This document shows, piece by piece, positions 36,206 to 49,900 of a stretch of 64,000 nt of DNA. Every line of letters starts with the position of its first letter. The first letter of the stretch is position 1. The translations under genes and the position numbers were made by a program. The stretch covers positions 558,001-622,000 of the forward strand of contig OY482855.1 of NCBI GenBank assembly GCA_960531495.1, written 5' to 3'. A model generated the notes under the pieces. The model searched no databases and had not been told where the DNA came from. It was given only the letters and a program-made list of their open reading frames with translations. This DNA is from Zeus faber (taxonomy: Eukaryota; Chordata; Actinopteri; Zeiformes; Zeidae).

Positions 36206-39200
36206 GAAAGATTTAAACAAAGAAAGATTGAAAGTAAGAAAGATTGAAAGAAATATTGAACGAAAGATTGAAAGAAAGGATGAAAGAAAGATTGAAAGAA
36301 AGATTGAAAAAAAGAAAGATTGAAAGAAAGATTGAACGACTGAAGGAAAGAATGAAAGAAAGATTGAAAGAAAGATTGAAAGAAAGAAATATTGAAGGAA
36401 AGATTGAAAGATTGAAAGATTGAAAGAAAGACTGAAAGAAAGATTGACAGACAGAAAGATTGAAAGAAAGAATGAAAGAAAGATTGAAAGAAAGAATAAA
36501 AGAAATATTGAAAGATTAAACAATTGAAAGAAAGATTGCAAGAAAGATTGAAAAAAGAAAGATTGAAAGAAAGAATAAAAGAAAGATTGAAAGAAAGATG
36601 GAAAGAAAGAAAGATTGAAAGAAATAACAAAAGAAAGATTGAAAGAAAGAATGAAAGAAAGATTGAACGATTGGAAGAAATATTGAAAGAAAGAAAGATT
36701 GAAAGTAAGATAGATTGAAAGTAAGAATGAAAGAAAGATTGAAAGATTTAAAGAAAGAATGAAAGAAAGATTGAAAGATTGAAATATTGAAAGAAAGAAT
36801 GAAAGAAAGATTGAAAGATTGAAAGAAAGAATGAAAGATTGAAAGATTGAAATAAAGATTGAAAGTTTGAAAGAATGATTGAAAGAAAGATTTAAAGAAA
36901 GATTTAAAGAAAGATTGAAAGACTGAAAGAAAGAATGAAAGGCAGATTGAAAGAAAGATTGAAAGTAAGAAAGATTGAAAGAAAGAATGAAAGAAAGATT
37001 GAAAGATTGCAAGAAAGAATGAAAGAAATATTGAAAGATTGAAATATTGAAAGAAAGACTGAAAGAAAGATTGAAAGTAAGAAAGAAAGATTGAAAGAAA
37101 GATTGAAAGAAAGATTTAAAGAAAGATTGAAAAAAGAAAGTTGAAAGAAAATTTGAAAGAAAGATTTAAAGAAGGAATGAAAGAAAGATTGAATGAAATA
37201 TTGAAAGACAGAAAGATTGAAAGAAACAATGAAAGAAAGATTGAAAGATTAAAAGAAAGAATGAAAGAAAGATTGAAAAATTGAAAGATTGAAAGAAAGA
37301 TTGAAAAAAGGATTGAAAGACTGGAAGAAAGAATGAAAGAAAGATTGAAAGATTCAACAAATGAAAGAATGATTGCAAGAAAGATTAAAAAAAGAAAGAT
37401 TGAAAGAAAATTTGAAAGTATGATTGAAGAAGGAATGAAAGAAAGATTGAATGAAAAATTGAAAGACAGAAAGATTGAAAGAAAGAATGAAAGAAAGATT
37501 GAAAGATTCAACAATTGAAAGAAAGATTGCAAGTAAGATTTAAAAAAGAAAGATTGAAAGAAAGAATGAAAGAATGAAAGAAAGATTGAAAGATTGAAAG
37601 AAAGAAAGATTGAAAGATTGAATGATTGAAAGAAAGACTGAAAGAAAGATTGAAAGATTCAAAAATTGAAAGAAAGATTGCAAGAAAGACTGAAAAAAGA
37701 AGGATTGAAAGAAAGAATGAAAGAAATATTGAAAGAAAGAAAGATTGAAAGAAATAACAAAAGAAAGATTGAAAGAAAGAATGAAAGAAAGATTGAAAGA
37801 TAGATGGAAAGAAAGATTGGAATAAAGATAGAAAAATTGAAATTAAGAAAGAATGAAAGAAAGATTGAAAGATTGAAATATTGAAAGAAAGAATGAAAGA
37901 AAGATTGAAAGATGAAAGAAAGATTGAAAGATTGAAAGATTGAAAGATTGAAATAAAGATTAAAAGTTTGAAAGAAAGATTGAAAGAAAGATTTAAAGAA
38001 AGAAAGATTGAAAGTAAGAAAGATTGAAAGAAATATTGAAAGAAAGATTGAAAAAAAGAAAGATTGAAAGAAAGATTGAAAGAAAGATTGAAAGACTGAT
38101 GGAAAGAATGAAATAAAGATTGAAAGAAAGATTGAAAGAAAGAAATATTGAAGGAAAGATTGAAAGATTGAATGATTGAAAGAAAGACTGAAAGAAAGAT
38201 TGACGGACAGAAAGATTGAAAGAAAGAATGAAAGAAAGATTGAAAGAAAGAATGAAAGAAAGATTGAAAGATTGAAATATTGAAAGAAAGAATGAAAGAA
38301 AGACTGAAAGATTGAAAGAAAGATTGAAAGAAAGATTGAAAGATTGAAATATTTAAAGAAAGATTGAAAGAAAGAATGAAAGAACAATTGAAAGAAAGAA
38401 TGAAAGACTGAAAGAAAAATTGAAAGATTGAAAGAAAGAATGAAAGAACGATTGAAAGATTGAAAGATTGAAAGATTGAAAGAAAGAATGAAAGAAAGAT
38501 TGAAAGAAAGATGGAAAGAAAGATTGAAAGAAAGAAAGATTGAAAGAAATAATAAAAGAAAGATTGAACGATTGGAAGAAATATTGAAAGATAGAAAAAT
38601 TGAAAGTAAGAAAGATTGAAAGAAAGAATGAAAGAAAGATTGAAAGATTGAAAGAAAGAATGAAAGAAAGATTGAAAGATTGAAATATTGAAAGAAAGAA
38701 TGAAAGAAAGACTGAAAGATTGAAAGAAAGATTGAAAGAAAGATTGAAAGATTGAAATATTTAAAGAAAGATTGAAAGAAAGAATGAAAGAACAATTGAA
38801 AGAAAGAATGAAAGAATGAAAGAAAAATTGAAAGATTGAAAGAAAGAATGAAAGAACGATTGAAAGATTGAAAGATTGAAAGATTGAAAGATTGAAAGAA
38901 AGAATGAAAGAAAGATTGAAAGAAAGATGGAAAGAAAGATTGAAAGAAAGAAAGATTGAAAGAAATAATAAAAGAAAGATTGAACGATTGGAAGACATTT
39001 TGAAAGATAGAAAAATTGAAAGTAAGAAAGATTGAAAAAAAGAATGAAAGAAAGATTGAAAGATTGACAGAAAGAATGACAGAAAGATTGAAAGATTGAA
39101 ATATTGAAAGAAAGAATGAAAAAAAGATTGAAAGACTGAAAGAAAGAATGAAAGAAAGATTGAAAGATTAAACAATTGAAAGAAAGTTTGCAAGAAAGAT

Positions 39201-40018
39201 TGAAAAAAGAAAGATTGAAAGAAAGAATGAAAAAAAGATTGATAGATAGATGGATAGAAAGATTGAAAGAAAGAAAGATTGAAAGAATAACAAAAGAAAG
39301 ATTGAAAGATTGGAAGAAATATTGAAAGATAGAAAAATTGAATTTAAGAAAGATTGAAAGAAAAATTAAAGAAAGATTGAAAGATTGAAAGAAAGAATGA
39401 AAGAAAGGTTGAAAGATTGAAATATTGAAAGAAAGAATGAAAGAAAGATTGAAAGATTGAAAGAAAGATTGAAAGAAAGATTGAAAGATTGAAAGATTGA
39501 AATAAAGATTGAAAGTTTGAAAGAAAGATTGAAAGAAAGATTTAAAGAAAGAAAGATTGAAAGAAATATTGAAAGAAAGATTGAAAGATTGAAAGAAAGA
39601 TTGAAAGAAAGAATGAAAGAAAGATTGAAAGATTGAAATAAAGAATGAAAGTTTGAAAGAAAGATTGAAAGAAAGATTTTAAGAAAGAAAGATTGAAAGA
39701 TTGAAAGATTGAAAGAAATATTGAAAGAAAGATTGAAAGATTGAAAGAAAGATTGAAAGAAAGAATGAAAGAAAGATTGAAAGAAAGATTGAAAGAAAGA
39801 TTGAAAGAAAGATTGAAAGAAAGATTGAAAGACTGGAGGAAAGAATGAAAGAAAGATTGAAAGAAAGATTGAAAGAAAGAAATATTGAAAGTAAGATTGA
39901 AAGATTGAATGATTGAAAGAAAGACTGAAAGATAGATTGAAAGATTGAAGATTGAAAGATTGAAAGAAAGATTGAAAGAAAGATTGAACGACTGAAAGAT
40001 TGAAAGAAAGATTGAAAG

Positions 40019-43000
40019 TTTGAAACAAATTTTCAAAGACTGAAAGAAAGAATGAAAGAAAGATTGAAAGAAAGATTGAAAAAAGAAAGATTGAAAGAAA
40101 ATTTGAAAGAAAGATTTAAAGAAGGAATGAAAGAAAGATTGAATGAAATATTGAAAGACAGAAAGATTGAAAGAAACAATGAAAGAAAGATTGAAAGATT
40201 AAAAGAAAGAATGAAAGAAAGATTGAAAAATTGAAAGATTGAAAGAAAGATTGAAAAAAAGATTGAAAGACTGGAAGAAAGAATGAAAGAAAGATTGAAA
40301 GATTCAACAAATGAAAGAATGATTGCAAGAAAGATTAAAAAAAGAAAGATTGAAAGAAAATTTGAAAGTATGATTGAAGAAGGAATGAAAGAAAGATTGA
40401 ATGAAAAATTGAAAGACAGAAAGATTGAAAGAGAGAATGAAAGAAAGATTGAAAGATTCAACAATTGAAAGAAAGATTGCAAGTAAGATTTAAAAAAGAA
40501 AGATTGAAAGAAAGAATGAAAGAATGAAAGAAAGATTGAAAGATTGAAAGAAAGAAAGATTGAAAGATTGAATGATTGAAAGAAAGACTGAAAGAAAGAT
40601 TGAAAGATTCAAAAATTGAAAGAAAGATTGCAAGAAAGATTGAAAAAAGAAGGATTGAAAGAAAGAATGAAAGAAATATTGAAAGAAAGAAAGATTGAAA
40701 GAAATAACAAAAGAAAGATTGAAAGAAAGAATGAAAGAAAGATTGAAAGATAGATGGAAAGAAAGATTGGAATAAAGATAGAAAAATTGAAATTAAGAAA
40801 GAATGAAAGAAAGATTGAAAGATTGAAATATTGAAAGAAAGAATGAAAGAAAGATTGAAAGATGAAAGAAAGATTGAAAGATTGAAAGATTGAAAGATTG
40901 AAATAAAGATTAAAAGTTTGAAAGAAAGATTGAAAGAAAGATTTAAAGAAAGAAAGATTGAAAGTAAGAATGATTGAAAGAAATATTGAAAGAAAGATTG
41001 AAAAAAAGAAAGATTGAAAGAAAGATTGAAAGAAAGATTGAAAGACTGATGGAAAGAATGAAATAAAGATTGAAAGAAAGATTGAAAGAAAGAAATATTG
41101 AAGGAAAGATTGAAAGATTGAATGATTGAAAGAAAGACTGAAAGAAAGATTGACGGACAGAAAGATTGAAAGAAAGAATGAAAGAAAGATTGAAAGAAAG
41201 AATGAAAGAAAGATTGAAAGATTAAACAATTGAAAGAAAGATTGCAAGAAAGATTGAAAAAATAAAGATTGAAAGAAATAATAAAAGAAAGATTGAAAGA
41301 AAGATGGAAAGAAAGAAAGATTGAAAGAAATAACAAAAGAAAGATTGAAAGAAAGAATGAAAGAAAGATTGGACGATTGGAAACAATATTGAAAGAAAGA
41401 AAGATTGAAAGTAAGATAGATTGAAAGAAAGAATGAAAGAAAGATTGAAAGATTGAAAGAAAGAATGAAAGAAAGATTGAAAGATTGAAAAAAAGATTGA
41501 AAGACTGGAAGAAAGAATGAAAGAAAGATTGAAAGATTCAACAAATGAAAGAATGATTGCAAGAAAGATTAAAAAAAGAAAGATTGAAAGAAAATTTGAA
41601 AGTATGATTGAAGAAGGAATGAAAGAAAGATTGAATGAAAAATTGAAAGACAGAAAGATTGAAAGAAAGAATAAAAGAAAGATTGAAAGATTCAACAATT
41701 GAAAGAAAGATTGCAAGTAATATTTAAAAAAGAAAGATTGAAAGAAAGAATGAAAGAATGAAAGAAAGATTGAAAGATTGAAAGAAAGAAAGATTGAAAG
41801 ATTGAATGATTGAAAGAAAGACTGAAAGAAAGATTGAAAGATTCAAAAATTGAAAGAAAGATTGCAAGAAAGATTGAAAAAAGAAGGATTGAAAGAATGA
41901 ATGAAAGAAATATTGAAAGAAAGAAAGATTGAAAGAAATAACAAAAGAAAGATTGAAAGAAAGAATGAAAGAAAGATTGAAAGATAGATGGAAAGAAAGA
42001 TTGGAATAAAGATAGAAAAATTGAAATTAAGAAAGAATGAAAGAAAGATTGAAAGATTGAAATATTGAAAGAAAGAATGAAAGAAAGATTGAAAGATGAA
42101 AGAAAGATTGAAAGATTGAAAGATTGAAAGATTGAAAGATTGAAATAAAGATTAAAAGTTTGAAAGAAAGATTGAAAGAAAGATTTAAAGAAAGAAAGAT
42201 TGAAAGTAAGAATGATTGAAAGAAATATTGAAAGAAAGATTGAAAAAAAGAAAGATTGAAAGAAAGATTGAAAGAAAGATTGAAAGACTGATGGAAAGAA
42301 TGAAATAAAGATTGAAAGAAAGATTGAAAGAAAGAAATATTGAAGGAAAGATTGAAAGATTGAATGATTGAAAGAAAGACTGAAAGAAAGATTGACGGAC
42401 AGAAAGATTGAAAGAAAGAATGAAAGAAAGATTGAAAGAAAGAATGAAAGAAAGATTGAAAGATTAAACAATTGAAAGAAAGATTGCAAGAAAGATTGAA
42501 AAAAGAAAGATTGAAAGAAATAATAAAAGAAAGATTGAAAGAAAGATGGAAAGAAAGAAAGATTGAAAGAAATAACAAAAGAAAGATTGAAAGAAAGAAT
42601 GAAAGAAAGATTGGACGATTGGAAACAATATTGAAAGAAAGAAAGATTGAAAGTAAGATAGATTGAAAGAAAGAATGAAAGAAAGATTGAAAGATTGAAA
42701 GAAAGAATGAAAGAAAGATTGAAAGATTGAAAGAAAGATTGAAAGATTGAAAGATTTAAATAAAGATTGAAAGTTTGAAAGAAAGATTGAAAGAAAGATT
42801 TAAAGAAAGATTGAAAGACTGAAAGAAAGAATGAAAGGCAGATAGAAAGAAAGATTGAAAGTAAGAAGGTTTGAAAGAAAGAATGAAAGAAAGATTGAAA
42901 GATTGCAAGAAAGAATGAAAGAAAGATTGAAAGATTGAAATATTGAAAGAAAGAATGAAAGAAAGATTGGAAGAAAGATTGAAAGATTGAAAGATTGAAA

Positions 43001-46000
43001 TAAAGATTGAAAGTTTAAAAGAAAGATTGAAAGAAAGACTGAAAGAAAGATTGAAAGATTGAAAGAAAGATTGAAAGAAAGATTGAAAGATTGAAATATT
43101 GAAAGAAAGAATGAAAGAAAGATTGAAAGATTGAAAGAAAGATTGAAAGAAAGATTGAAAGAATGAAAGATTGAAATAATGATTCAAAGTTTGAAAGAAA
43201 GATTGAAAGAAAGATTTAAACAAAGAAAGATTGAAAGTAAGAAAGATTGAAAGAAATATTGAACGAAAGATTGAAAGAAAGGATGAAAGAAAGATTGAAA
43301 GAAAGATTGAAAAAAAGAAAGATTGAAAGAAAGATTGAACGACTGAAGGAAAGAATGAAAGAAAGATTGAAAGAAAGATTGAAAGAAAGAAATATTGAAG
43401 GAAAGATTGAAAGATTGAAAGATTGAAAGAAAGACTGAAAGAAAGATTGACAGACAGAAAGATTGAAAGAAAGAATGAAAGAAAGATTGAAAGAAAGAAT
43501 AAAAGAAATATTGAAAGATTAAACAATTGAAAGAAAGATTGCAAGAAAGATTGAAAAAAGAAAGATTGAAAGAAAGAATAAAAGAAAGATTGAAAGAAAG
43601 ATGGAAAGAAAGAAAGATTGAAAGAAATAACAAAAGAAAGATTGAAAGAAAGAATGAAAGAAAGATTGAACGATTGGAAGAAATATTGAAAGAAAGAAAG
43701 ATTGAAAGTAAGATAGATTGAAAGTAAGAATGAAAGAAAGATTGAAAGATTTAAAGAAAGAATGAAAGAAAGATTGAAAGATTGAAATATTGAAAGAAAG
43801 AATGAAAGAAAGATTGAAAGATTGAAAGAAAGAATGAAAGATTGAAAGATTGAAATAAAGATTGAAAGTTTGAAAGAATGATTGAAAGAAAGATTTAAAG
43901 AAAGATTTAAAGAAAGATTGAAAGACTGAAAGAAAGAATGAAAGGCAGATTGAAAGAAAGATTGAAAGTAAGAAAGATTGAAAGAAAGAATGAAAGAAAG
44001 ATTGAAAGATTGCAAGAAAGAATGAAAGAAATATTGAAAGATTGAAATATTGAAAGAAAGACTGAAAGAAAGATTGAAAGTAAGAAAGAAAGATTGAAAG
44101 AAAGATTGAAAGAAAGATTTAAAGAAAGATTGAAAAAAGAAAGTTGAAAGAAAATTTGAAAGAAAGATTTAAAGAAGGAATGAAAGAAAGATTGAATGAA
44201 ATATTGAAAGACAGAAAGATTGAAAGAAACAATGAAAGAAAGATTGAAAGATTAAAAGAAAGAATGAAAGAAAGATTGAAAAATTGAAAGATTGAAAGAA
44301 AGATTGAAAAAAGGATTGAAAGACTGGAAGAAAGAATGAAAGAAAGATTGAAAGATTCAACAAATGAAAGAATGATTGCAAGAAAGATTAAAAAAAGAAA
44401 GATTGAAAGAAAATTTGAAAGTATGATTGAAGAAGGAATGAAAGAAAGATTGAATGAAAAATTGAAAGACAGAAAGATTGAAAGAAAGAATGAAAGAAAG
44501 ATTGAAAGATTCAACAATTGAAAGAAAGATTGCAAGTAAGATTTAAAAAAGAAAGATTGAAAGAAAGAATGAAAGAATGAAAGAAAGATTGAAAGATTGA
44601 AAGAAAGAAAGATTGAAAGATTGAATGATTGAAAGAAAGACTGAAAGAAAGATTGAAAGATTCAAAAATTGAAAGAAAGATTGCAAGAAAGACTGAAAAA
44701 AGTAGGATTGAAAGAAAGAATGAAAGAAATATTGAAAGAAAGAAAGATTGAAAGAAATAACAAAAGAAAGATTGAAAGAAAGAATGAAAGAAAGATTGAA
44801 AGATAGATGGAAAGAAAGATTGGAATAAAGATAGAAAAATTGAAATTAAGAAAGAATGAAAGAAAGATTGAAAGATTGAAATATTGAAAGAAAGAATGAA
44901 AGAAAGATTGAAAGATGAAAGAAAGATTGAAAGATTGAAAGATTGAAAGATTGAAATAAAGATTAAAAGTTTGAAAGAAAGATTGAAAGAAAGATTTAAA
45001 GAAAGAAAGATTGAAAGTAAGAAAGATTGAAAGAAATATTGAAAGAAAGATTGAAAAAAAGAAAGATTGAAAGAAAGATTGAAAGAAAGATTGAAAGACT
45101 GATGGAAAGAATGAAATAAAGATTGAAAGAAAGATTGAAAGAAAGAAATATTGAAGGAAAGATTGAAAGATTGAATGATTGAAAGAAAGACTGAAAGAAA
45201 GATTGACGGACAGAAAGATTGAAAGAAAGAATGAAAGAAAGATTGAAAGATTGAAATATTGAAAGAAAGAATGAAAGAAAGACTGAAAGATTGAAAGAAA
45301 GATTGAAAGAAAGATTGAAAGATTGAAATATTTAAAGAAAGATTGAAAGAAAGAATGAAAGAACAATTGAAAGAAAGAATGAAAGACTGAAAGAAAAATT
45401 GAAAGATTGAAAGAAAGAATGAAAGAACGATTGAAAGATTGAAAGATTGAAAGATTGAAAGAAAGAATGAAAGAAAGATTGAAAGAAAGATGGAAAGAAA
45501 GATTGAAAGAAAGAAAGATTGAAAGAAATAATAAAAGAAAGATTGAACGATTGGAAGAAATATTGAAAGATAGAAAAATTGAAAGTAAGAAAGATTGAAA
45601 GAAAGAATGAAAGAAAGATTGAAAGATTGAAAGAAAGAATGAAAGAAAGATTGAAAGATTGAAATATTGAAAGAAAGAATGAAAGAAAGACTGAAAGATT
45701 GAAAGAAAGATTGAAAGAAAGATTGAAAGATTGAAATATTTAAAGAAAGATTGAAAGAAAGAATGAAAGAACAATTGAAAGAAAGAATGAAAGAATGAAA
45801 GAAAAATTGAAAGATTGAAAGAAAGAATGAAAGAACGATTGAAAGATTGAAAGATTGAAAGATTGAAAGATTGAAAGAAAGAATGAAAGAAAGATTGAAA
45901 GAAAGATGGAAAGAAAGATTGAAAGAAAGAAAGATTGAAAGAAATAATAAAAGAAAGATTGAACGATTGGAAGACATTTTGAAAGATAGAAAAATTGAAA

Positions 46001-46985
46001 GTAAGAAAGATTGAAAAAAAGAATGAAAGAAAGATTGAAAGATTGACAGAAAGAATGACAGAAAGATTGAAAGATTGAAATATTGAAAGAAAGAATGAAA
46101 AAAAGATTGAAAGACTGAAAGAAAGAATGAAAGAAAGATTGAAAGATTAAACAATTGAAAGAAAGTTTGCAAGAAAGATTGAAAAAAGAAAGATTGAAAG
46201 AAAGAATGAAAAAAAGATTGATAGATAGATGGATAGAAAGATTGAAAGAAAGAAAGATTGAAAGAATAACAAAAGAAAGATTGAAAGATTGGAAGAAATA
46301 TTGAAAGATAGAAAAATTGAATGTTAGAAAGATTGAAAGAAAAATTAAAGAAAGATTGAAAGATTGAAAGAAAGAATGAAAGAAAGGTTGAAAGATTGAA
46401 ATATTGAAAGAAAGAATGAAAGAAAGATTGAAAGATTGAAAGAAAGATTGAAAGAAAGATTGAAAGATTGAAAGATTGAAATAAAGATTGAAAGTTTGAA
46501 AGAAAGATTGAAAGAAAGATTTAAAGAAAGAAAGATTGAAAGAAATATTGAAAGAAAGATTGAAAGATTGAAAGAAAGATTGAAAGAAAGAATGAAAGAA
46601 AGATTGAAAGATTGAAATAAAGAATGAAAGTTTGAAAGAAAGATTGAAAGAAAGATTTTAAGAAAGAAAGATTGAAAGATTGAAAGATTGAAAGAAATAT
46701 TGAAAGAAAGATTGAAAGATTGAAAGAAAGATTGAAAGAAAGAATGAAAGAAAGATTGAAAGAAAGATTGAAAGAAAGATTGAAAGAAAGATTGAAAGAC
46801 TGAAGGAAAGAATGAAAGAAAGATTGAAAGAAAGATTGAAAGAAAGAAATATTGAAAGTAAGATTGAAAGATTGAATGATTGAAAGAAAGACTGAAAGAT
46901 AGATTGAAAGATTGAAGATTGAAAGATTGAAAGAAAGATTGAAAGAAAGATTGAACGACTGAAAGATTGAAAGAAAGATCGAAAG
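40019..46985. repeat. Higher-order block 9 (6967 bp), second of three ~7-kb blocks
   Basis: The first ~1.3 kb is collinear with block 10 at offset 6967, including the private word GAAAAAATAAAG near 41256 and 48223. Its middle matches block 8 at offset 7003. A segment near 41.47-41.9 kb repeats block 5 / block 8 start material (GTAATATTTAAAAAAG), showing a further internal rearrangement. Confidence 0.82.
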
Positions 46986-49900
46986 TTTGAAACAAATTTT
47001 CAAAGACTGAAAGAAAGAATGAAAGAAAGATTGAAAGAAAGATTGAAAAAAGAAAGATTGAAAGAAAATTTGAAAGAAAGATTTAAAGAAGGAATGAAAG
47101 AAAGATTGAATGAAATATTGAAAGACAGAAAGATTGAAAGAAACAATGAAAGAAAGATTGAAAGATTAAAAGAAAGAATGAAAGAAAGATTGAAAAATTG
47201 AAAGATTGAAAGAAAGATTGAAAAAAAGATTGAAAGACTGGAAGAAAGAATGAAAGAAAGATTGAAAGATTCAACAAATGAAAGAATGATTGCAAGAAAG
47301 ATTAAAAAAAGAAAGATTGAAAGAAAATTTGAAAGTATGATTGAAGAAGGAATGAAAGAAAGATTGAATGAAAAATTGAAAGACAGAAAGATTGAAAGAA
47401 AGAATGAAAGAAAGATTGAAAGATTCAACAATTGAAAGAAAGATTGCAAGTAAGATTTAAAAAAGAAAGATTGAAAGAAAGAATGAAAGAATGAAAGAAA
47501 GATTGAAAGATTGAAAGAAAGAAAGATTGAAAGATTGAATGATTGAAAGAAAGACTGAAAGAAAGATTGAAAGATTCAAAAATTGAAAGAAAGATTGCAA
47601 GAAAGATTGAAAAAAGAAGGATTGAAAGAAAGAATGAAAGAAATATTGAAAGAAAGAAAGATTGAAAGAAATAACAAAAGAAAGATTGAAAGAAAGAATG
47701 AAAGAAAGATTGAAAGATAGATGGAAAGAAAGATTGGAATAAAGATAGAAAAATTGAAATTAAGAAAGAATGAAAGAAAGATTGAAAGATTGAAATATTG
47801 AAAGAAAGAATGAAAGAAAGATTGAAAGATGAAAGAAAGATTGAAAGATTGAAAGATTGAAAGATTGAAATAAAGATTAAAAGTTTGAAAGAAAGATTGA
47901 AAGAAAGATTTAAAGAAAGAAAGATTGAAAGTAAGAATGATTGAAAGAAATATTGAAAGAAAGATTGAAAAAAAGAAAGATTGAAAGAAAGATTGAAAGA
48001 AAGATTGAAAGACTGATGGAAAGAATGAAATAAAGATTGAAAGAAAGATTGAAAGAAAGAAATATTGAAGGAAAGATTGAAAGATTGAATGATTGAAAGA
48101 AAGACTGAAAGAAAGATTGACGGACAGAAAGATTGAAAGAAAGAATGAAAGAAAGATTGAAAGAAAGAATGAAAGAAAGATTGAAAGATTAAACAATTGA
48201 AAGAAAGATTGCAAGAAAGATTGAAAAAATAAAGATTGAAAGAAATAATAAAAGAAAGATTGAAAGAAAGATGGAAAGAAAGAAAGATTGAAAGAAATAA
48301 CAAAAGAAAGATTGAAAGAAAGAATGAAAGAAAGATTGGACGATTGGAAACAATATTGAAAGAAAGAAAGATTGAAAGTAAGATAGATTGAAAGAAAGAA
48401 TGAAAGAAAGATTGAAAGATTGAAAGAAAGAATGAAAGAAAGATTGAAAGAAAGATTGAAAGATTGAAAGATTTAAATAAAGATTGAAAGTTTGAAAGAA
48501 AGATTGAAAGAAAGATTTAAAGAAAGATTGAAAGACTGAAAGAAAGAATGAAAGGCAGATTGAAAGAAAGATTGAAAGTAAGAAGGTTTGAAAGAAAGAA
48601 TGAAAGAAAGATTGAAAGATTGCAAGAAAGAATGAAAGAAAGATTGAAAGATTGAAATATTGAAAGAAAGAATGAAAGAAAGATTGAAAGATTGAAAGAA
48701 AGAATGAAAGAAAGATTGGAAGAAAGATTGAAAGATTGAAAGATTGAAATAAAGATTGAAAGTTTAAAAGAAAGATTGAAAGAAAGACTGAAAGAAAGAT
48801 TGAAAGATTGAAAGAAAGATTGAAAGAAAGATTGAAAGATTGAAATATTGAAAGAAAGAATGAAAGAAAGATTGAAAGATTGAAAGAAAGATTGAAATAA
48901 TGATTCAAAGTTTGAAAGAAAGATTGAAAGAAAGATTTAAACAAAGAAAGATTGAAAGTAAGAAAGATTGAAAGAAATATTGAACGAAAGATTGAAAGAA
49001 AGGATGAAAGAAAGATTGAAAGAAAGATTGAAAAAAAGAAAGATTGAAAGAAAGATTGAACGACTGAAGGAAAGAATGAAAGAAAGATTGAAAGAAAGAT
49101 TGAAAGAAAGAAATATTGAAGGAAAGATTGAAAGATTGAAAGATTGAAAGAAAGACTGAAAGAAAGATTGACAGACAGAAAGATTGAAAGAAAGAATGAA
49201 AGAAAGATTGAAAGAAAGAATAAAAGAAATATTGAAAGATTAAACAATTGAAAGAAAGATTGCAAGAAAGATTGAAAAAAGAAAGATTGAAAGAAAGAAT
49301 AAAAGAAAGATTGAAAGAAAGATGGAAAGAAAGAAAGATTGAAAGAAATAACAAAAGAAAGATTGAAAGAAAGAATGAAAGAAAGATTGAACGATTGGAA
49401 GAAATATTGAAAGAAAGAAAGATTGAAAGTAAGATAGATTGAAAGTAAGAATGAAAGAAAGATTGAAAGATTTAAAGAAAGAATGAAAGAAAGATTGAAA
49501 GATTGAAATATTGAAAGAAAGAATGAAAGAAAGATTGAAAGATTGAAAGAAAGAATGAAAGATTGAAAGATTGAAATAAAGATTGAAAGTTTGAAAGAAT
49601 GATTGAAAGAAAGATTTAAAGAAAGATTTGAAGAAAGATTGAAAGACTGAAAGAAAGAATGAAAGGCAGATTGAAAGAAAGATTGAAAGTAAGAAAGATT
49701 GAAAGAAAGAATGAAAGAAAGATTGAAAGATTGCAAGAAAGAATGAAAGAAATATTGAAAGATTGAAATATTGAAAGAAAGACTGAAAGAAAGATTGAAA
49801 GATTGAAAGAAAGATTGAAAGAAAGATTGAAAGAAAGATTTAAAGAAAGATTGAAAAAAGAAAGTTGAAAGAAAATTTGAAAGAAAGATTTAAAGAAGGA

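Larger units (their letters stand above)
33231..40018. repeat. Higher-order block 8 (6788 bp), first of three ~7-kb blocks
   Basis: Blocks 8, 9 and 10 share long collinear stretches. 35753-37012 matches 42756-44015 at offset 7003, and 33682-34656 matches 41692-42666 at offset 8010. The change of offset comes from an extra ~1.0-kb repeat in block 8 (next entry) and from different content near 41.3-41.5 kb. Confidence 0.82.
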